Source of the DNA: DATAXP01 sp963708675
Lineage (GTDB): Bacteria > Planctomycetota > Planctomycetia > Pirellulales > PNKZ01
Length of the DNA: 64,000 bases
Assembly: GCA_963708675.1 (NCBI GenBank)
Contig: CAVPTO010000003.1
Span: forward strand, 1,116,001 to 1,180,000
Direction of reading: 5' to 3'
The position numbers were made by a program, and so were the translations under genes. Each line of letters begins with the position of its first letter. The stretch's first letter is position 1. The notes under the pieces are model-generated. The model searched no databases. It saw only the letters and a list, made by a program, of their open reading frames with translations, and was not told the origin of the DNA. This document shows positions 34,481 through 43,810 of this stretch, one piece after another.

Positions 34481-36485
34481 TTTTTGTGTCGTCCACAATG
34501 AGCGACGTGAACTCCGCCTCCGTTAGCACGGTGATGCCGAGTTCGCGGGCCTTGTCGAGCTTGCTGCCCGCATTCTCGCCTGCGACGAGGTAGTTGGTCT
34601 TCTTCGAAACGCTCGATGCCGCGCGGCCACCGAGGCTCTTGATGAGGTCTTCGATCTCGTCGCGTTTGTAAGTCGCCAACGTGCCGGTGACGACGATTGT
34701 TTTGCCGGCCAGTGGCTGTGGCAGCTTCGGCTTCTTAGGAGCCGTCATGTCCACACCATGCTTGAGTAATTGCTCGATTACCTCGTGGCCGATCGCGCTG
34801 TGCGTGTACTCGTGAACGCTGGCGGCGATGACGGGGCCAATCTCGAGCACGTCCGACAACGTCTCGACGTCGGCCTGTTGAATCTCGTCTATGGAACCGA
34901 AATGTTCGGCCAACACTGAGGCCACACGTGCACCGACGTGGCGGATCGCCAACGCGTTCAGCAGCCTCGCCAGTCCTCGTTTCTTGCTCGCCTCGATGCC
35001 TTCGAGCAATTTCTCCGACGATTTCTCCCCCATGCGTTCAAGAGTCATCAACCGCTCTTGCGTCAGCTCATAAAGGTCGCCGTAGCTGGCGACCAAACCT
35101 TCGCCGACGAGTTGATCGACCAGCTTGTCGCCGAGGCCTTCGATGTCCATCGCGTTGCGGCTCGCGAAGTAGCGAAGGCGTTCGCGCCACTGGGCCGGGC
35201 AACGCGGGTTCGGGCAGCGAATGTAAACGCCCCCCTCGTCTTTGACCAACGTTGTTTCGCACTCGGGGCACTTCGTGGGGAATTCGAAGCGGCGAGCGTT
35301 CTCGTCACGCAGGTGCTTCTCGACGCGCACGATGTGCGGGATCACCTTGCCGGCCTTCTCGACAATCACCGTGTCGCCGATATAGATGTCCTTGCGCTCG
35401 ATTTCGTCAGCGTTGTGCAGACTGGCGCGACTGACGACGGTGCCGGCGAGTTCGATCGGCTCCAAGTCGGCGACCGGTGTCACCGCGCCCGTCTTGCCGA
35501 CTTGCACGCGAATGTCGTTCACGCGCGTTGGCCCCTCGAACTTCTCGAACTTGTACGCGACCAGCCATCGCGGCGCTTTGCTCGTCACACCGAGACGTTC
35601 GCGCTGCGCGAAGTCGTTAACCTTGAGCACCAGGCCGTCGATTTCGAAGTCCAACTCGTGCAACCGTCCGATCAAGTCTTCGCAATGCTCGATGGCGTGG
35701 TCGATCGACTTGAACGATTCGACCATAGGTGTGGCAGGCAGACCATAACCGCGAAGCTCGGCGAGAAACTCCATGTGCGTCTTGGCTTTCAACCCTTCGA
35801 CGTATCCAACGCCGTGGCAGAACATTCGCAAGCGACGTTTCGCAGCCAACCGAGAATCGAGCAACCGAATGCTGCCGGCCACGACATTGCGAGTGTTCGC
35901 GTATGGCTCCTCACCTTCTCGAGTTTGCTCTTCGTTGAGCCGCACGAGATCGCGGTTCGTCATGTAGATTTCGCCGCGAACTTCGAGCACGTCCGGCACC
36001 GCCTTGCCTTCGAGCCGTAGCGGTAGATTGACGATCGTGCGAGCATTGTGCGTCACATCGTCGCCGACGCGGCCGTTGCCTCGCGTCACGGCACGCACGA
36101 ATCGCCCTTTCTCGTACAGCAGCGACACCGCCACGCCGTCGATTTTCAGTTCGACGACCCACTCGACCGGTTCATCGCCGAGTCGCTTGGCGACGCGGTG
36201 GCCGAATTCGCGCAATTCGTCGATGCTGTACGTGTTTTCGATCGACAACATCGGCACGCGATGCTCGACCTGTTCGAGGCCTTCGACTGGTTCGTCGCCG
36301 AGGCGTTGCGTGGGACTGTTGGGCGTGCGAAGCTCGGGGTGCTCGGCCTCAAGCGTCTGCAAACGCTGCATCAATCGGTCGTAGTCGAGGTCCGAAATCT
36401 CGGGCTTGGCCTCGAGATAGTAGAGCCGATTGTGGCGCTCGATTTCCTGCTGCAAACGCGCGATTTCGTGAGCTGGCGTCGCCAT
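34476..36485 (-). CDS. ligA: NAD-dependent DNA ligase
   Basis: A 669-residue ligase. It has the adenylation domain with nucleotidyl Lys114 in ELKIDGVAVSLLYEKG and the OB-fold. A four-Cys zinc finger follows (CPECETTLVKDEGGVYIRC and CPAQ), then helix-hairpin-helix repeats (MDIEGLGDKLVDQLVGEG) and a C-terminal BRCT domain (LAGKTIVVTGTLATYKRDEIEDLI). All parts are present and the length is normal. Its 3' end lies inside the inverted repeat at 34388-34480. Confidence 0.96.
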   Translation of the reverse strand: MATPAHEIARLQQEIERHNRLYYLEAKPEISDLDYDRLMQRLQTLEAEHPELRTPNSPTQRLGDEPVEGLEQVEHRVPMLSIENTYSIDELREFGHRVAKRLGDEPVEWVVELKIDGVAVSLLYEKGRFVRAVTRGNGRVGDDVTHNARTIVNLPLRLEGKAVPDVLEVRGEIYMTNRDLVRLNEEQTREGEEPYANTRNVVAGSIRLLDSRLAAKRRLRMFCHGVGYVEGLKAKTHMEFLAELRGYGLPATPMVESFKSIDHAIEHCEDLIGRLHELDFEIDGLVLKVNDFAQRERLGVTSKAPRWLVAYKFEKFEGPTRVNDIRVQVGKTGAVTPVADLEPIELAGTVVSRASLHNADEIERKDIYIGDTVIVEKAGKVIPHIVRVEKHLRDENARRFEFPTKCPECETTLVKDEGGVYIRCPNPRCPAQWRERLRYFASRNAMDIEGLGDKLVDQLVGEGLVASYGDLYELTQERLMTLERMGEKSSEKLLEGIEASKKRGLARLLNALAIRHVGARVASVLAEHFGSIDEIQQADVETLSDVLEIGPVIAASVHEYTHSAIGHEVIEQLLKHGVDMTAPKKPKLPQPLAGKTIVVTGTLATYKRDEIEDLIKSLGGRAASSVSKKTNYLVAGENAGSKLDKARELGITVLTEAEFTSLIVDDTKK

Positions 36486-36498
36486 CGTTGCCCTATTT

Positions 36499-36783
36499 TC
36501 AAGTCACGTCATCCGAGCGGCGGTCGTCGTGACGTTTACGATACCCGTCCAGCGCGATCGCGGCGACTGTGGCGATGCCAAGGATGAGAAGTTCGCCGGC
36601 GAGCAATGTTCCGCCGTGTTGCTCCATGAACTGCATCAATCCCGAAGCAGGTTCGGCGACATCGCTGCCTCGCAACGTCCGAAAGGTCATTACGGCATAG
36701 GCGCACGCGGTGACCGAAAAGATGATGCCCGCGATGACGAGTACCACGTAGAACGGATTGGTGGATTCCTTGACGCGCGACAT
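36499..36783 (-). CDS. small two-helix membrane protein of unknown function
   Basis: 94 residues from the ATG at 36783. Two hydrophobic segments, FYVVLVIAGIIFSVTACAYA and LLAGELLILGIATVAAIALDGY, flank a polar loop; the C-terminus is highly charged. It lies 13 bases before ligA on the same strand. No family recognised. Confidence 0.6.
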   Translation of the reverse strand: MSRVKESTNPFYVVLVIAGIIFSVTACAYAVMTFRTLRGSDVAEPASGLMQFMEQHGGTLLAGELLILGIATVAAIALDGYRKRHDDRRSDDVT

Positions 36784-36836
36784 TGGCGACACGAGCGATG
36801 AGGAAAGTTTGCACGCATTATAGTTCGACGCGCAAT

Positions 36837-36913
36837 AAAAAACCTCGAGTGAACGACTCCCAGCGCCGCCGGGCTCTCCGCCAAGGAAAGCCAACAGCCG
36901 TCGTCCTCGAGGT
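36837..36913 (-). terminator. large stem-loop terminator after murD
   Basis: On the minus strand ACCTCGAGGACGAC (from 36913) pairs with the segment ending at 36842, after a structured loop of about 40 bases, and is followed by TTTTTT (36842-36837). It lies between the murD stop and the small membrane gene. Confidence 0.65.
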
Positions 36914-37027
36914 CTTGCTCGCGGTTGCGAGCGCCGAAGCGCCGCACGCGCCAGCAACGACAACTGTATCGAACCGACAAAGTTCTGGCAATAGTTTTCG
37001 GCGCGTCTTGCACGTCGCGCGCGACAA

Positions 37028-38342
37028 TCACTCATCGCAACGATGCTTCAAAGTTTTAACGAGCTCGACGAAGTGTTCGCCACGGTGCGCGAAGTCGCGA
37101 TACTGATCGAAGCTCGCGCACGCAGGCGACAACAGAATCACGTCACCGTTTCGACTCCGTTGCCAACACCAGTCGAACGCTTCGCGCAGCGATGTGTATC
37201 GAGCGGCGTCTAACGACGGCGCGACTTCGCGTGTGCAACGGAACATTGCATCGCCCGATTCGCCGAAGAAGGCGACACCGCGCGTGCGAGACGATCGCCG
37301 CCGCCAACGTCGCGTGATCGGCGGCTTTCGCGCGTCCACCGGCAATCAACCAAACATCCGGTGCGTAGTTTCGGAGAGCCGCAATCGTGGCTGCCGGCGT
37401 CGTGGATTTAGAATCGTTGACGAATCGTCGACCTTGCACGTTGGCGACGAGTTGCAGCCGATGCGGGAGGCCGAGAAAGGTGCGAAGCCCCGCGGAAATT
37501 GCGTCGAAATCGCATCCCCACGCCGCGGCCGCCGCCGCTGCCAACGCCGCGTTCGCCCGTTGATGTTGCCCCTCGACGCTCAGGTTGGGCAATTCTAAAT
37601 CAGGTGCCGGCGAAACGGTCTCTCGGCGGGTCGTTTCCATCCAATCGCCCACGATCGGACCGTGTCTGTCGAGCACCGCGATGCCGTGTTCCGGCAAGTT
37701 GTCGAGTAGGCGACGCTTCGCCGCGGCGTAATGTGTCATCGTTCCGTGCCAATCAAGATGATTGGGCTGGCAATTCGTGACGACGGCCATCTGAGGCCAT
37801 CGCACGCTCGCCGGTAACCAATGAAGTTGGAAGCTACTCATCTCAAGCACGACCACATCGTCGGATTGCATCTCGTCGACGCGGTCGACTAAACTGCCTC
37901 CAAGGTTGCCGCCAAGCCACGTGCGCTGGCCAGCGGCCTCAAAGATTCCAGCGATCATCGTCGCGGTGGAACTTTTGCCGACGGTGCCGGTCACGCCGAT
38001 GACGCGAGATGGACAAGCATCGAGCAGCAATCCCAACTCGGTCGTGATCTTCGCGCCGGCACGCCGAGCCACGTCGATCAACGGATGCTCAGGACGCACG
38101 GCGGGATTGACGACAATCACGTCCGCGTTGCGAAAGTCCGCTTCATCGTGCCCGCCGAGGCGATAACGCTCGACGCTGACATCTGACAATGATTCGAGCG
38201 ACGGCCGCAACGACTGCTCACCTGCGGCATCGGTGACGGTCACGCGAGCGCCCTGACGGGAGAGAAAACGAACGGCGCCGACCGCACCGCCATGGAGGCC
38301 CAGGCCCATCACGGTCACGCGTTTGCCGGTCGATCCGCTCAA
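37028..38342 (-). CDS. murD: UDP-N-acetylmuramoyl-alanine--D-glutamate ligase, one frameshift near the C-terminus
   Basis: This cytoplasmic enzyme adds D-Glu to UDP-MurNAc-Ala. The start is a TTG at 38342 with a GGAGG box. Landmarks: VTVMGLGLHGGAVGAVRFLSRQG, the P-loop VIGVTGTVGKSSTATMI, EMSSFQLHW, TNCQPNHLDWHGT, PHRLQLVANVQGRRFVNDSKSTTPAAT and WLIAGGRAKAADH. The C-terminal ILLSPACASFDQYRDFAHRGEHFVELV is in the neighbouring frame. The switch is near 37275-37290 (CACGCGCGGTG), where skipping one base restores a protein of about 437 residues. Note G-T-V-G-K-S rather than G-T-N-G-K-S. Sequence error is likely as the enzyme is essential. Confidence 0.9.
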
Positions 38343-38387
38343 TCCAACCTCCGTGTCGATTGAGACCAGCGTCGTCGCGGGCTGGCG

Positions 38388-39230
38388 TCAGTTCATCTCG
38401 GCGATCATTCGCTTTGCATTGCGAACGAACGGTGCGATGGCCTCGGCTTCGTCGTCGTCGCAGTTACACAAGTACTGCGCGAACTGTTCGGCCGCCCGCT
38501 TCGGGTCGCCAAGGCGGAGCTGAATTAGCCCGAGGTCGCGGCCTTCGCTCGTTACCTCGGGCAGCAACATCGCGAGACGCTGTTGCACTTTGAGCGCTTC
38601 GGGCCAGTCGTTCGTGGCGGCGTAGACGGCCTTAAGATTGCGGAGAACGCGGGCGGCGATGTCGCGGTGTGTCGCCGCGCGGAAGTCGCTCTTGGTCAGG
38701 ATGCCGGGTTGGCCGAGGCGCGTCTCGATCACGTCGCGGCACTGTCTCCAGTTGAGCACCGCGCCGGCATCGAAGGCGTCGACATACAATCTGCGGTCAC
38801 GTTCGCCGCAGCCGAGAACGAAATGTCCCGGCGTGCCGACGCCATACATCGCAATGCCCGCCCGCGCTGCGACCGCACGGTAGACGATGCACAAGGTGAT
38901 CGGAATGCCGGTCCGACGCGTGAGGACTTCGTTCAGATAGCTGTTGCGTGGGTCGTAATACTGCTCGTCGTTGCCATGGAAGCCCTCCTCGCGGCAGAGA
39001 ATCTCGCTGACGCGATCGAGGCGGTGGCGCAACGTGCTGCGGCTTGGCATCGACTCGACCGCTTCACGGGCGCGCTCGCCTAGCCGGTCAAGCTCGGCGT
39101 TGCACACGGAACGATCGAGCTGAGGATAAGCGTCGGCGGCAAACTCGAGCATTAACTCGATGAGATCGACGTCGTCGCGGCCTGCGACCAGCTTGTCGAA
39201 TTGCGGATTATGGTCGAATAGATCGGTCAC
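38388..39230 (-). CDS. SirB1/transglutaminase-like protein with TPR tail
   Basis: A 280-residue protein with a GTG start. The central segment YYDPRNSYLNEVLTRRTGIPITLCIVYRAVAARAGIAMYGVGTPGHFVLG is the SirB1 (YchA) signature, a transglutaminase-like fold. Cys, His and Asp residues occur in LCIVYRA, GHFVLG and LYVDAFDAG. The C-terminal third has a TPR pattern (NLKAVYAATNDWPEALKVQQRLAMLLP and LGLIQLRLGDPKRAAEQFAQYL). Enzymatic activity is not established for this family. Confidence 0.85.
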   Translation of the reverse strand: MTDLFDHNPQFDKLVAGRDDVDLIELMLEFAADAYPQLDRSVCNAELDRLGERAREAVESMPSRSTLRHRLDRVSEILCREEGFHGNDEQYYDPRNSYLNEVLTRRTGIPITLCIVYRAVAARAGIAMYGVGTPGHFVLGCGERDRRLYVDAFDAGAVLNWRQCRDVIETRLGQPGILTKSDFRAATHRDIAARVLRNLKAVYAATNDWPEALKVQQRLAMLLPEVTSEGRDLGLIQLRLGDPKRAAEQFAQYLCNCDDDEAEAIAPFVRNAKRMIAEMN

Positions 39231-39508
39231 GCCTCACACCCCCGGCAAGATTCTAGCGCCAAACACGCTTCCCTGGCAATCGAGGTGGTCATCGATCCCA
39301 GGAGGATTGTGTAAAGTCGACGAGAAGCGCCGTAACTCGAAGAACGATGGTAAAGGCTTGCCTCTTCTCGGCGGCACTTGCGTGCATAACCGTCGACTTT
39401 GCAGTCCTCCTCGTCATCGATCCGCGGGCACGCGACAGGCATCGACCGACGCGGCGACGCTCGGGCGAGTATAATCGTTGCTTTCATCCAAGCCTGGGAC
39501 AATTCGTT

Positions 39509-40306
39509 GTGAGCGAACTGCAGCAGTTTCTATCCGTCGGTGAACAAGCAGCCCGGTCGGGTGGCGATGTGCTGCTCGATTGGATGGGACGGTTCAAGGT
39601 TCACGAGAAGGGGCCGGCCGACCTTGTGACCGAGGCGGACGTCGCGTCGCAAGAGGCGGTGCGAAGCGTGCTGCTCGGCGCGTTTCCCGATCATGGGATG
39701 CTGTCGGAGGAAAACCTTTCGACGCCGCCGTCGCCCGAAGGTTACCGTTGGATCGTCGACCCGCTCGATGGAACGACGAACTACGTGCATACGATACCGC
39801 ACTTCGCCGTGTCGATCGCGCTCGAGCAGCGTGGCCGACTTATCGCCGGCGTCATCTATGATCCGATCGGCGACGAGTGCTTCAGCGCGGTCGTTGGTGG
39901 CGGCGCGACGTTGAACGGTCGTCCGTTACACGTTAGCAAGGTGACCGACGTCGATCAGGCAGTCGCGGCAATGAGTTTTCCGCCGCGCATTGATAGACAC
40001 GCTGCCGAGCTAAAAGAGTTCGCCACGATCACGGTCTTGGCGCAGTCGATGCGACGGATGGGCTCGTCGGCGCTCAATATGTGTTATGTCGCGGCAGGTC
40101 GATTCGACGCCTTCTGGTCGGCCAGCGCGAAGGCGTGGGACGTCGCGGCCGGCGTATTACTGGTGACCGAGGCCGGCGGAATCGTTACATCCCGCACCGG
40201 CGGACCATTTCGGCTCGACGAGCCGAACCTGATGGCGGCCTCGACGCCGCAACTGCATGCGCAACTGCAACGAGTGCTGGCCGATGCGTCGGCCGACGGC
40301 AAATAA
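39509..40306 (+). CDS. inositol-monophosphatase family phosphatase
   Basis: A 265-residue Mg-dependent phosphatase. The GTG at 39509 is favoured because family members start about here; the upstream open frame has no such signal. Metal-binding motifs are GPADLVTEADVASQEA, LSEENL, WIVDPLDGTTNYVH and AKAWDVAAGVLLVTEAGG. Substrates in the family include inositol phosphate, histidinol phosphate and PAP; sequence does not decide. Confidence 0.9.
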   Translation: MSELQQFLSVGEQAARSGGDVLLDWMGRFKVHEKGPADLVTEADVASQEAVRSVLLGAFPDHGMLSEENLSTPPSPEGYRWIVDPLDGTTNYVHTIPHFAVSIALEQRGRLIAGVIYDPIGDECFSAVVGGGATLNGRPLHVSKVTDVDQAVAAMSFPPRIDRHAAELKEFATITVLAQSMRRMGSSALNMCYVAAGRFDAFWSASAKAWDVAAGVLLVTEAGGIVTSRTGGPFRLDEPNLMAASTPQLHAQLQRVLADASADGK

Positions 40307-40449
40307 TGCTTTAAGGCCCATCGGGGGTTGGGTAAACTGGAGCATTGAGCGACAAGCGGCGCTCGCCCCTCTCGTTTGGCTTGGCGGCAACTGCTTCTGT
40401 TGCCGCGATCTCGGCCTTCCAAGTTGCCGTTGTGAGATAGCTGGCTCCT

Positions 40450-43400
40450 GTGCGACTCGGTCATTGTTCGCTTGCGTTGGTTTGTGCCTGGCTCGTCGGC
40501 TTGCCCGACGTGGCCGCACAACCCGTTGCGCCGGCCGCATCGCCCGCAGCCTCGCCGTCGGAAGGCGTGCAAGAGGCCAAGCCCGACCTGTTCTATCTGA
40601 AGGATAAGGACGGCAAGCTGGAGCCGGTGCTGGGCTTCACGCTCGAAGACTTCGAACGCTTGATGTCGTTGGGAGCCGCCCGAGACGCCGTGGCGACGAA
40701 GCCGCCATATCGGCTGGACCGGATCTCCGCCTCAGGCAAAGCCGTGAACGATCGCGTCGAACTGACCGTCGACGTGTCGATTTGGGTCGAGGTCGACGAT
40801 TGGGTCCGCGTTCCGTTGCGAATGAACGAGGCCGTGCTGCGCGGCGACGTACGCTATGACGGCGGCGGGACGCACCAGCTCGAATACGACGACGATGACG
40901 AACAATATGTCGTCTGGCTGCGAGGAAAGAGCGACAAGCCGCACCAACTCTCGATCGACGTGTTGCTTCCGCTGACGACCATTGCCGGCGAAACGCGATT
41001 GAAGCTGAACATGCCTCGCGCGGTGTCGTCGGAGTTGAATCTCTTCGTCCCGGTCGCTGGAGCGGTTGCGCAAACGACGCCCCCCGCGGTGGTTGCCGAG
41101 ACGAAGAGCGAAGGCGACGGAACGCGATTCCGCGTACTCGGGCTCAGCGGCGATTTTTCGTTGGCGTATCGTCAAGGAGCGGCTCGCGGAGTCTCGCTGC
41201 CGACGGTGCTCGAAGCGACGGGGGCGATGTTAGTGCGTCTCGATGGCCGCAGTGTGCAAACCCAGGCTCAGCTTACCGTGCGAAGTTACGGCGGACCGTT
41301 CGAGTCGTTTCGTGTGCGTCTGCCGAGTGGCGCGATCCTGATCTCCGGCGATCAGCCCGACTACACCGTCAAACTGGTGAGCGATGCCGACGCGCAGGCT
41401 GAAACACGCGACGCGCCGATCGTCGAGGTTCGTCTGCGCAATCCCACAGTCGGCCCGATCAATGTTCGCCTCAGTACCGCGCAGCGTTTCGATACCGTCG
41501 ACGTCGCCGGCAACACGAACGAACGCAATCTTGATGAAAAAACGCCGCCGGCTGCCGAACGACGTTCACAAGGCTCCGCCGTCGAGCTCGGAGGGTTCGA
41601 AATCGTCGGCGCTGTGCGTCAATGGGGACACATTGCTGTCCAGGTTGTCGGCGATTGGCAAGTCACCTGGGCTCGCCGGCACCTGGTTCGGCAAATCGAG
41701 GATGTGCCGACCGAACTGTGGCGAGAAGATTTGCTCGCCAGCTTTGAGTATTTCGCACAGCCATTCTCGCTCGAAGCGCGCGTGCAGCCTCGTCCGACCC
41801 GCATGAGCGCCGAGGCCCATTATGTGGCACAGGTCGAAAGCCATCGCATCGATCTCGACGCGAATCTGACGTATCGCGTCAGCGGCTCGAAGGCATTCGC
41901 GGTTGCAATCGACCTGGCCGGCTGGGAGTACGACGAGGCTTCGCCGAACTCGGCCATCAAGCTCGACGAAGTCGCCACGACGGACGGAGTGCTCACCTTG
42001 CCACTGGCACAACCCACCACGGGCGACATTGACCTGGTCGTGCGTCTGCATCGGAATCTTCCCGCCGATAACGAGCACCTTGAGTTCGCATTACCACGTC
42101 TCCGCGGCGCGACACTCGATCCTGGATCGCTCGTCGTACAGCCTGCCGACAATGTGGACCTGGTTCCCGAGAGCGACGCTCTGCAAGGACTGTTGTCCCA
42201 AGTGGGCCGACCGACGCTCGAACTTCCGAAACACCATCAACGAGCGTTGGTCTATAGCACGTCGAGTTCCGACGCCCGCTTCGTCGCCGCGATGCGCGTG
42301 TTTCAGCGCCACGTGAGCGTAACGCAAGCGACGATCGTGAAGGTCGGCCGCAGCAGTTATCACGTTCACGAGCAGATGGATTACGACGTGGCTCGCGAGC
42401 CGCTGGAACGTGTGTCGCTCGACGTGCCGTCGCGGGTACTCGATGCCGGTGATCTCAGCATCATGCTGGGTGATCTACCGTTAACGTGGTCGACCGTTGG
42501 CAAGCCCAATGCTGCCGCGGAAACTGTGTCCGTTGAGGCCGTGCTACCTCGCCCACGCATCGGACGATTCTCGGTCGCTGCCGGTTGGACGCTCGAAGAA
42601 CCACCCGTCGAACCGCGTTCGACCGCATCGCTCACCGTGCCTCTGATCATGCCGACAAATGTCGACGAGTCCACACAGTCGGCGACGATCGAGCCCGAGC
42701 AAGACCTTCGCGTGCAGGTGCTCGACTCGTTGTGGGAAACGCGACGAAAAGAGGACTCGCCGCGGCAAGTGCATCTGGTTTCGACCGGAGCGCGGACGGA
42801 AATCGAACTCGGCGTGAGTTTGAAGGAGAACCGTGCCAGTGTTGCGCCGGTCGTCGATCGTGCGTGGATTCAGTCGTGGCTGGGCGAGCATTCGCGTCAG
42901 GACCGAGCGGTGTATCGCGTTGTTGGCGGCGCCGGGCGTTTGAGCATGTCGCTGCCACAAGGCGTCACGGCCGTCGAGGTTCTGGTTGATGGCGTGCGCG
43001 TAGCTCCCGAGGACGGATCGTCACTCGATCAATTGAGCATCGCGATTCCGACGGCCGAGAGCCCGCAAGACACGTCGATCGTCGAGTTGCGTTACCGGTT
43101 CAGCGAACGCAAGGCCCGCACCAACAGTGGCGCGGCCGTACTTCACGGCCCCACGCTCGAAAAGCGCGGCGCCGCAACGACTCTTTTGGCAAATCGTTCT
43201 TCCAAGCGACGAGCACCTGTGGGCGACACCTCGCGGGTTCACTTCCGAGAATCGTGTCGCGTGGAATTCGGTGGTATCGGATAGTCAACCTACCTTGTCG
43301 CAATCGGAACTCGAGGCATGGACCGGCGCGACGCACGAGAGCGACCTTCCGCCGGCGACGCGGCAGTATCTGTTTAGCACGACTGGGGGCGAACACGCGC

Positions 43401-43810
43401 TCGAGGTTCATCTCGTTCGGCGTAGCGTGCTGGTGTTGATCAGTTCGGGCCTCGTGCTCGTCGTAGGGCTGGGATTGCTGTATTGGCCCGCAGTGCGACA
43501 CCCCGCGATGGTGTTGGTGACAGCCGTCGCGATTGCGGCAACGGCGGCGCTGTGGCCATACACGGCGGTGCTCTGTGCGCAGACAGCGGCGCTCGGCCTG
43601 CTGCTCGTGCTCCTCGCGATCGCGCTACACCACTGGCTCGGATCGCGTCGCGCACTAATCCGCGTGCCGCGAAGCGGGGCAAGTTCGATCATGGAGCGCG
43701 GTTCGACGCGAACGCAGCCTCACATTCGTGGTGCAGTGGCGGGATCGTTGTCGACGACGAGCGCCGCAAAGCTATCCATGCCCGTCTCCGAATCGGAAGC
43801 CCGGCCGTGA
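40450..43810 (+). CDS. giant exported, membrane-anchored beta-rich protein A, one frameshift
   Basis: A GTG start leads into a signal peptide (VRLGHCSLALVCAWLVGLPD, cut near VAAQPV). The mature protein of roughly 1,090 residues is almost all beta-type sequence, with no enzyme motif. A short conserved opening (DLFYLKDKDGKLEPVLGFTLEDFERLM) resembles the openings of both halves of the next protein. A segment RLFWQIVLPSDEHLW precedes two or three C-terminal membrane helices (43423-43650). The frame changes near 43165 (AAAAGCGCGGCGCCGC); skipping one base joins the halves. Its stop overlaps the GTG of the next giant gene (GTGA), so they are coupled. I recognise no family; a scaffold or receptor anchored to a membrane is the most that can be inferred. 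Confidence 0.7.

Noticed and set aside
43483..43806. Upstream extension of the second giant gene
   Set aside because: This part overlaps the membrane helices of protein A in another frame; the signal peptide begins at the GTG at 43807.
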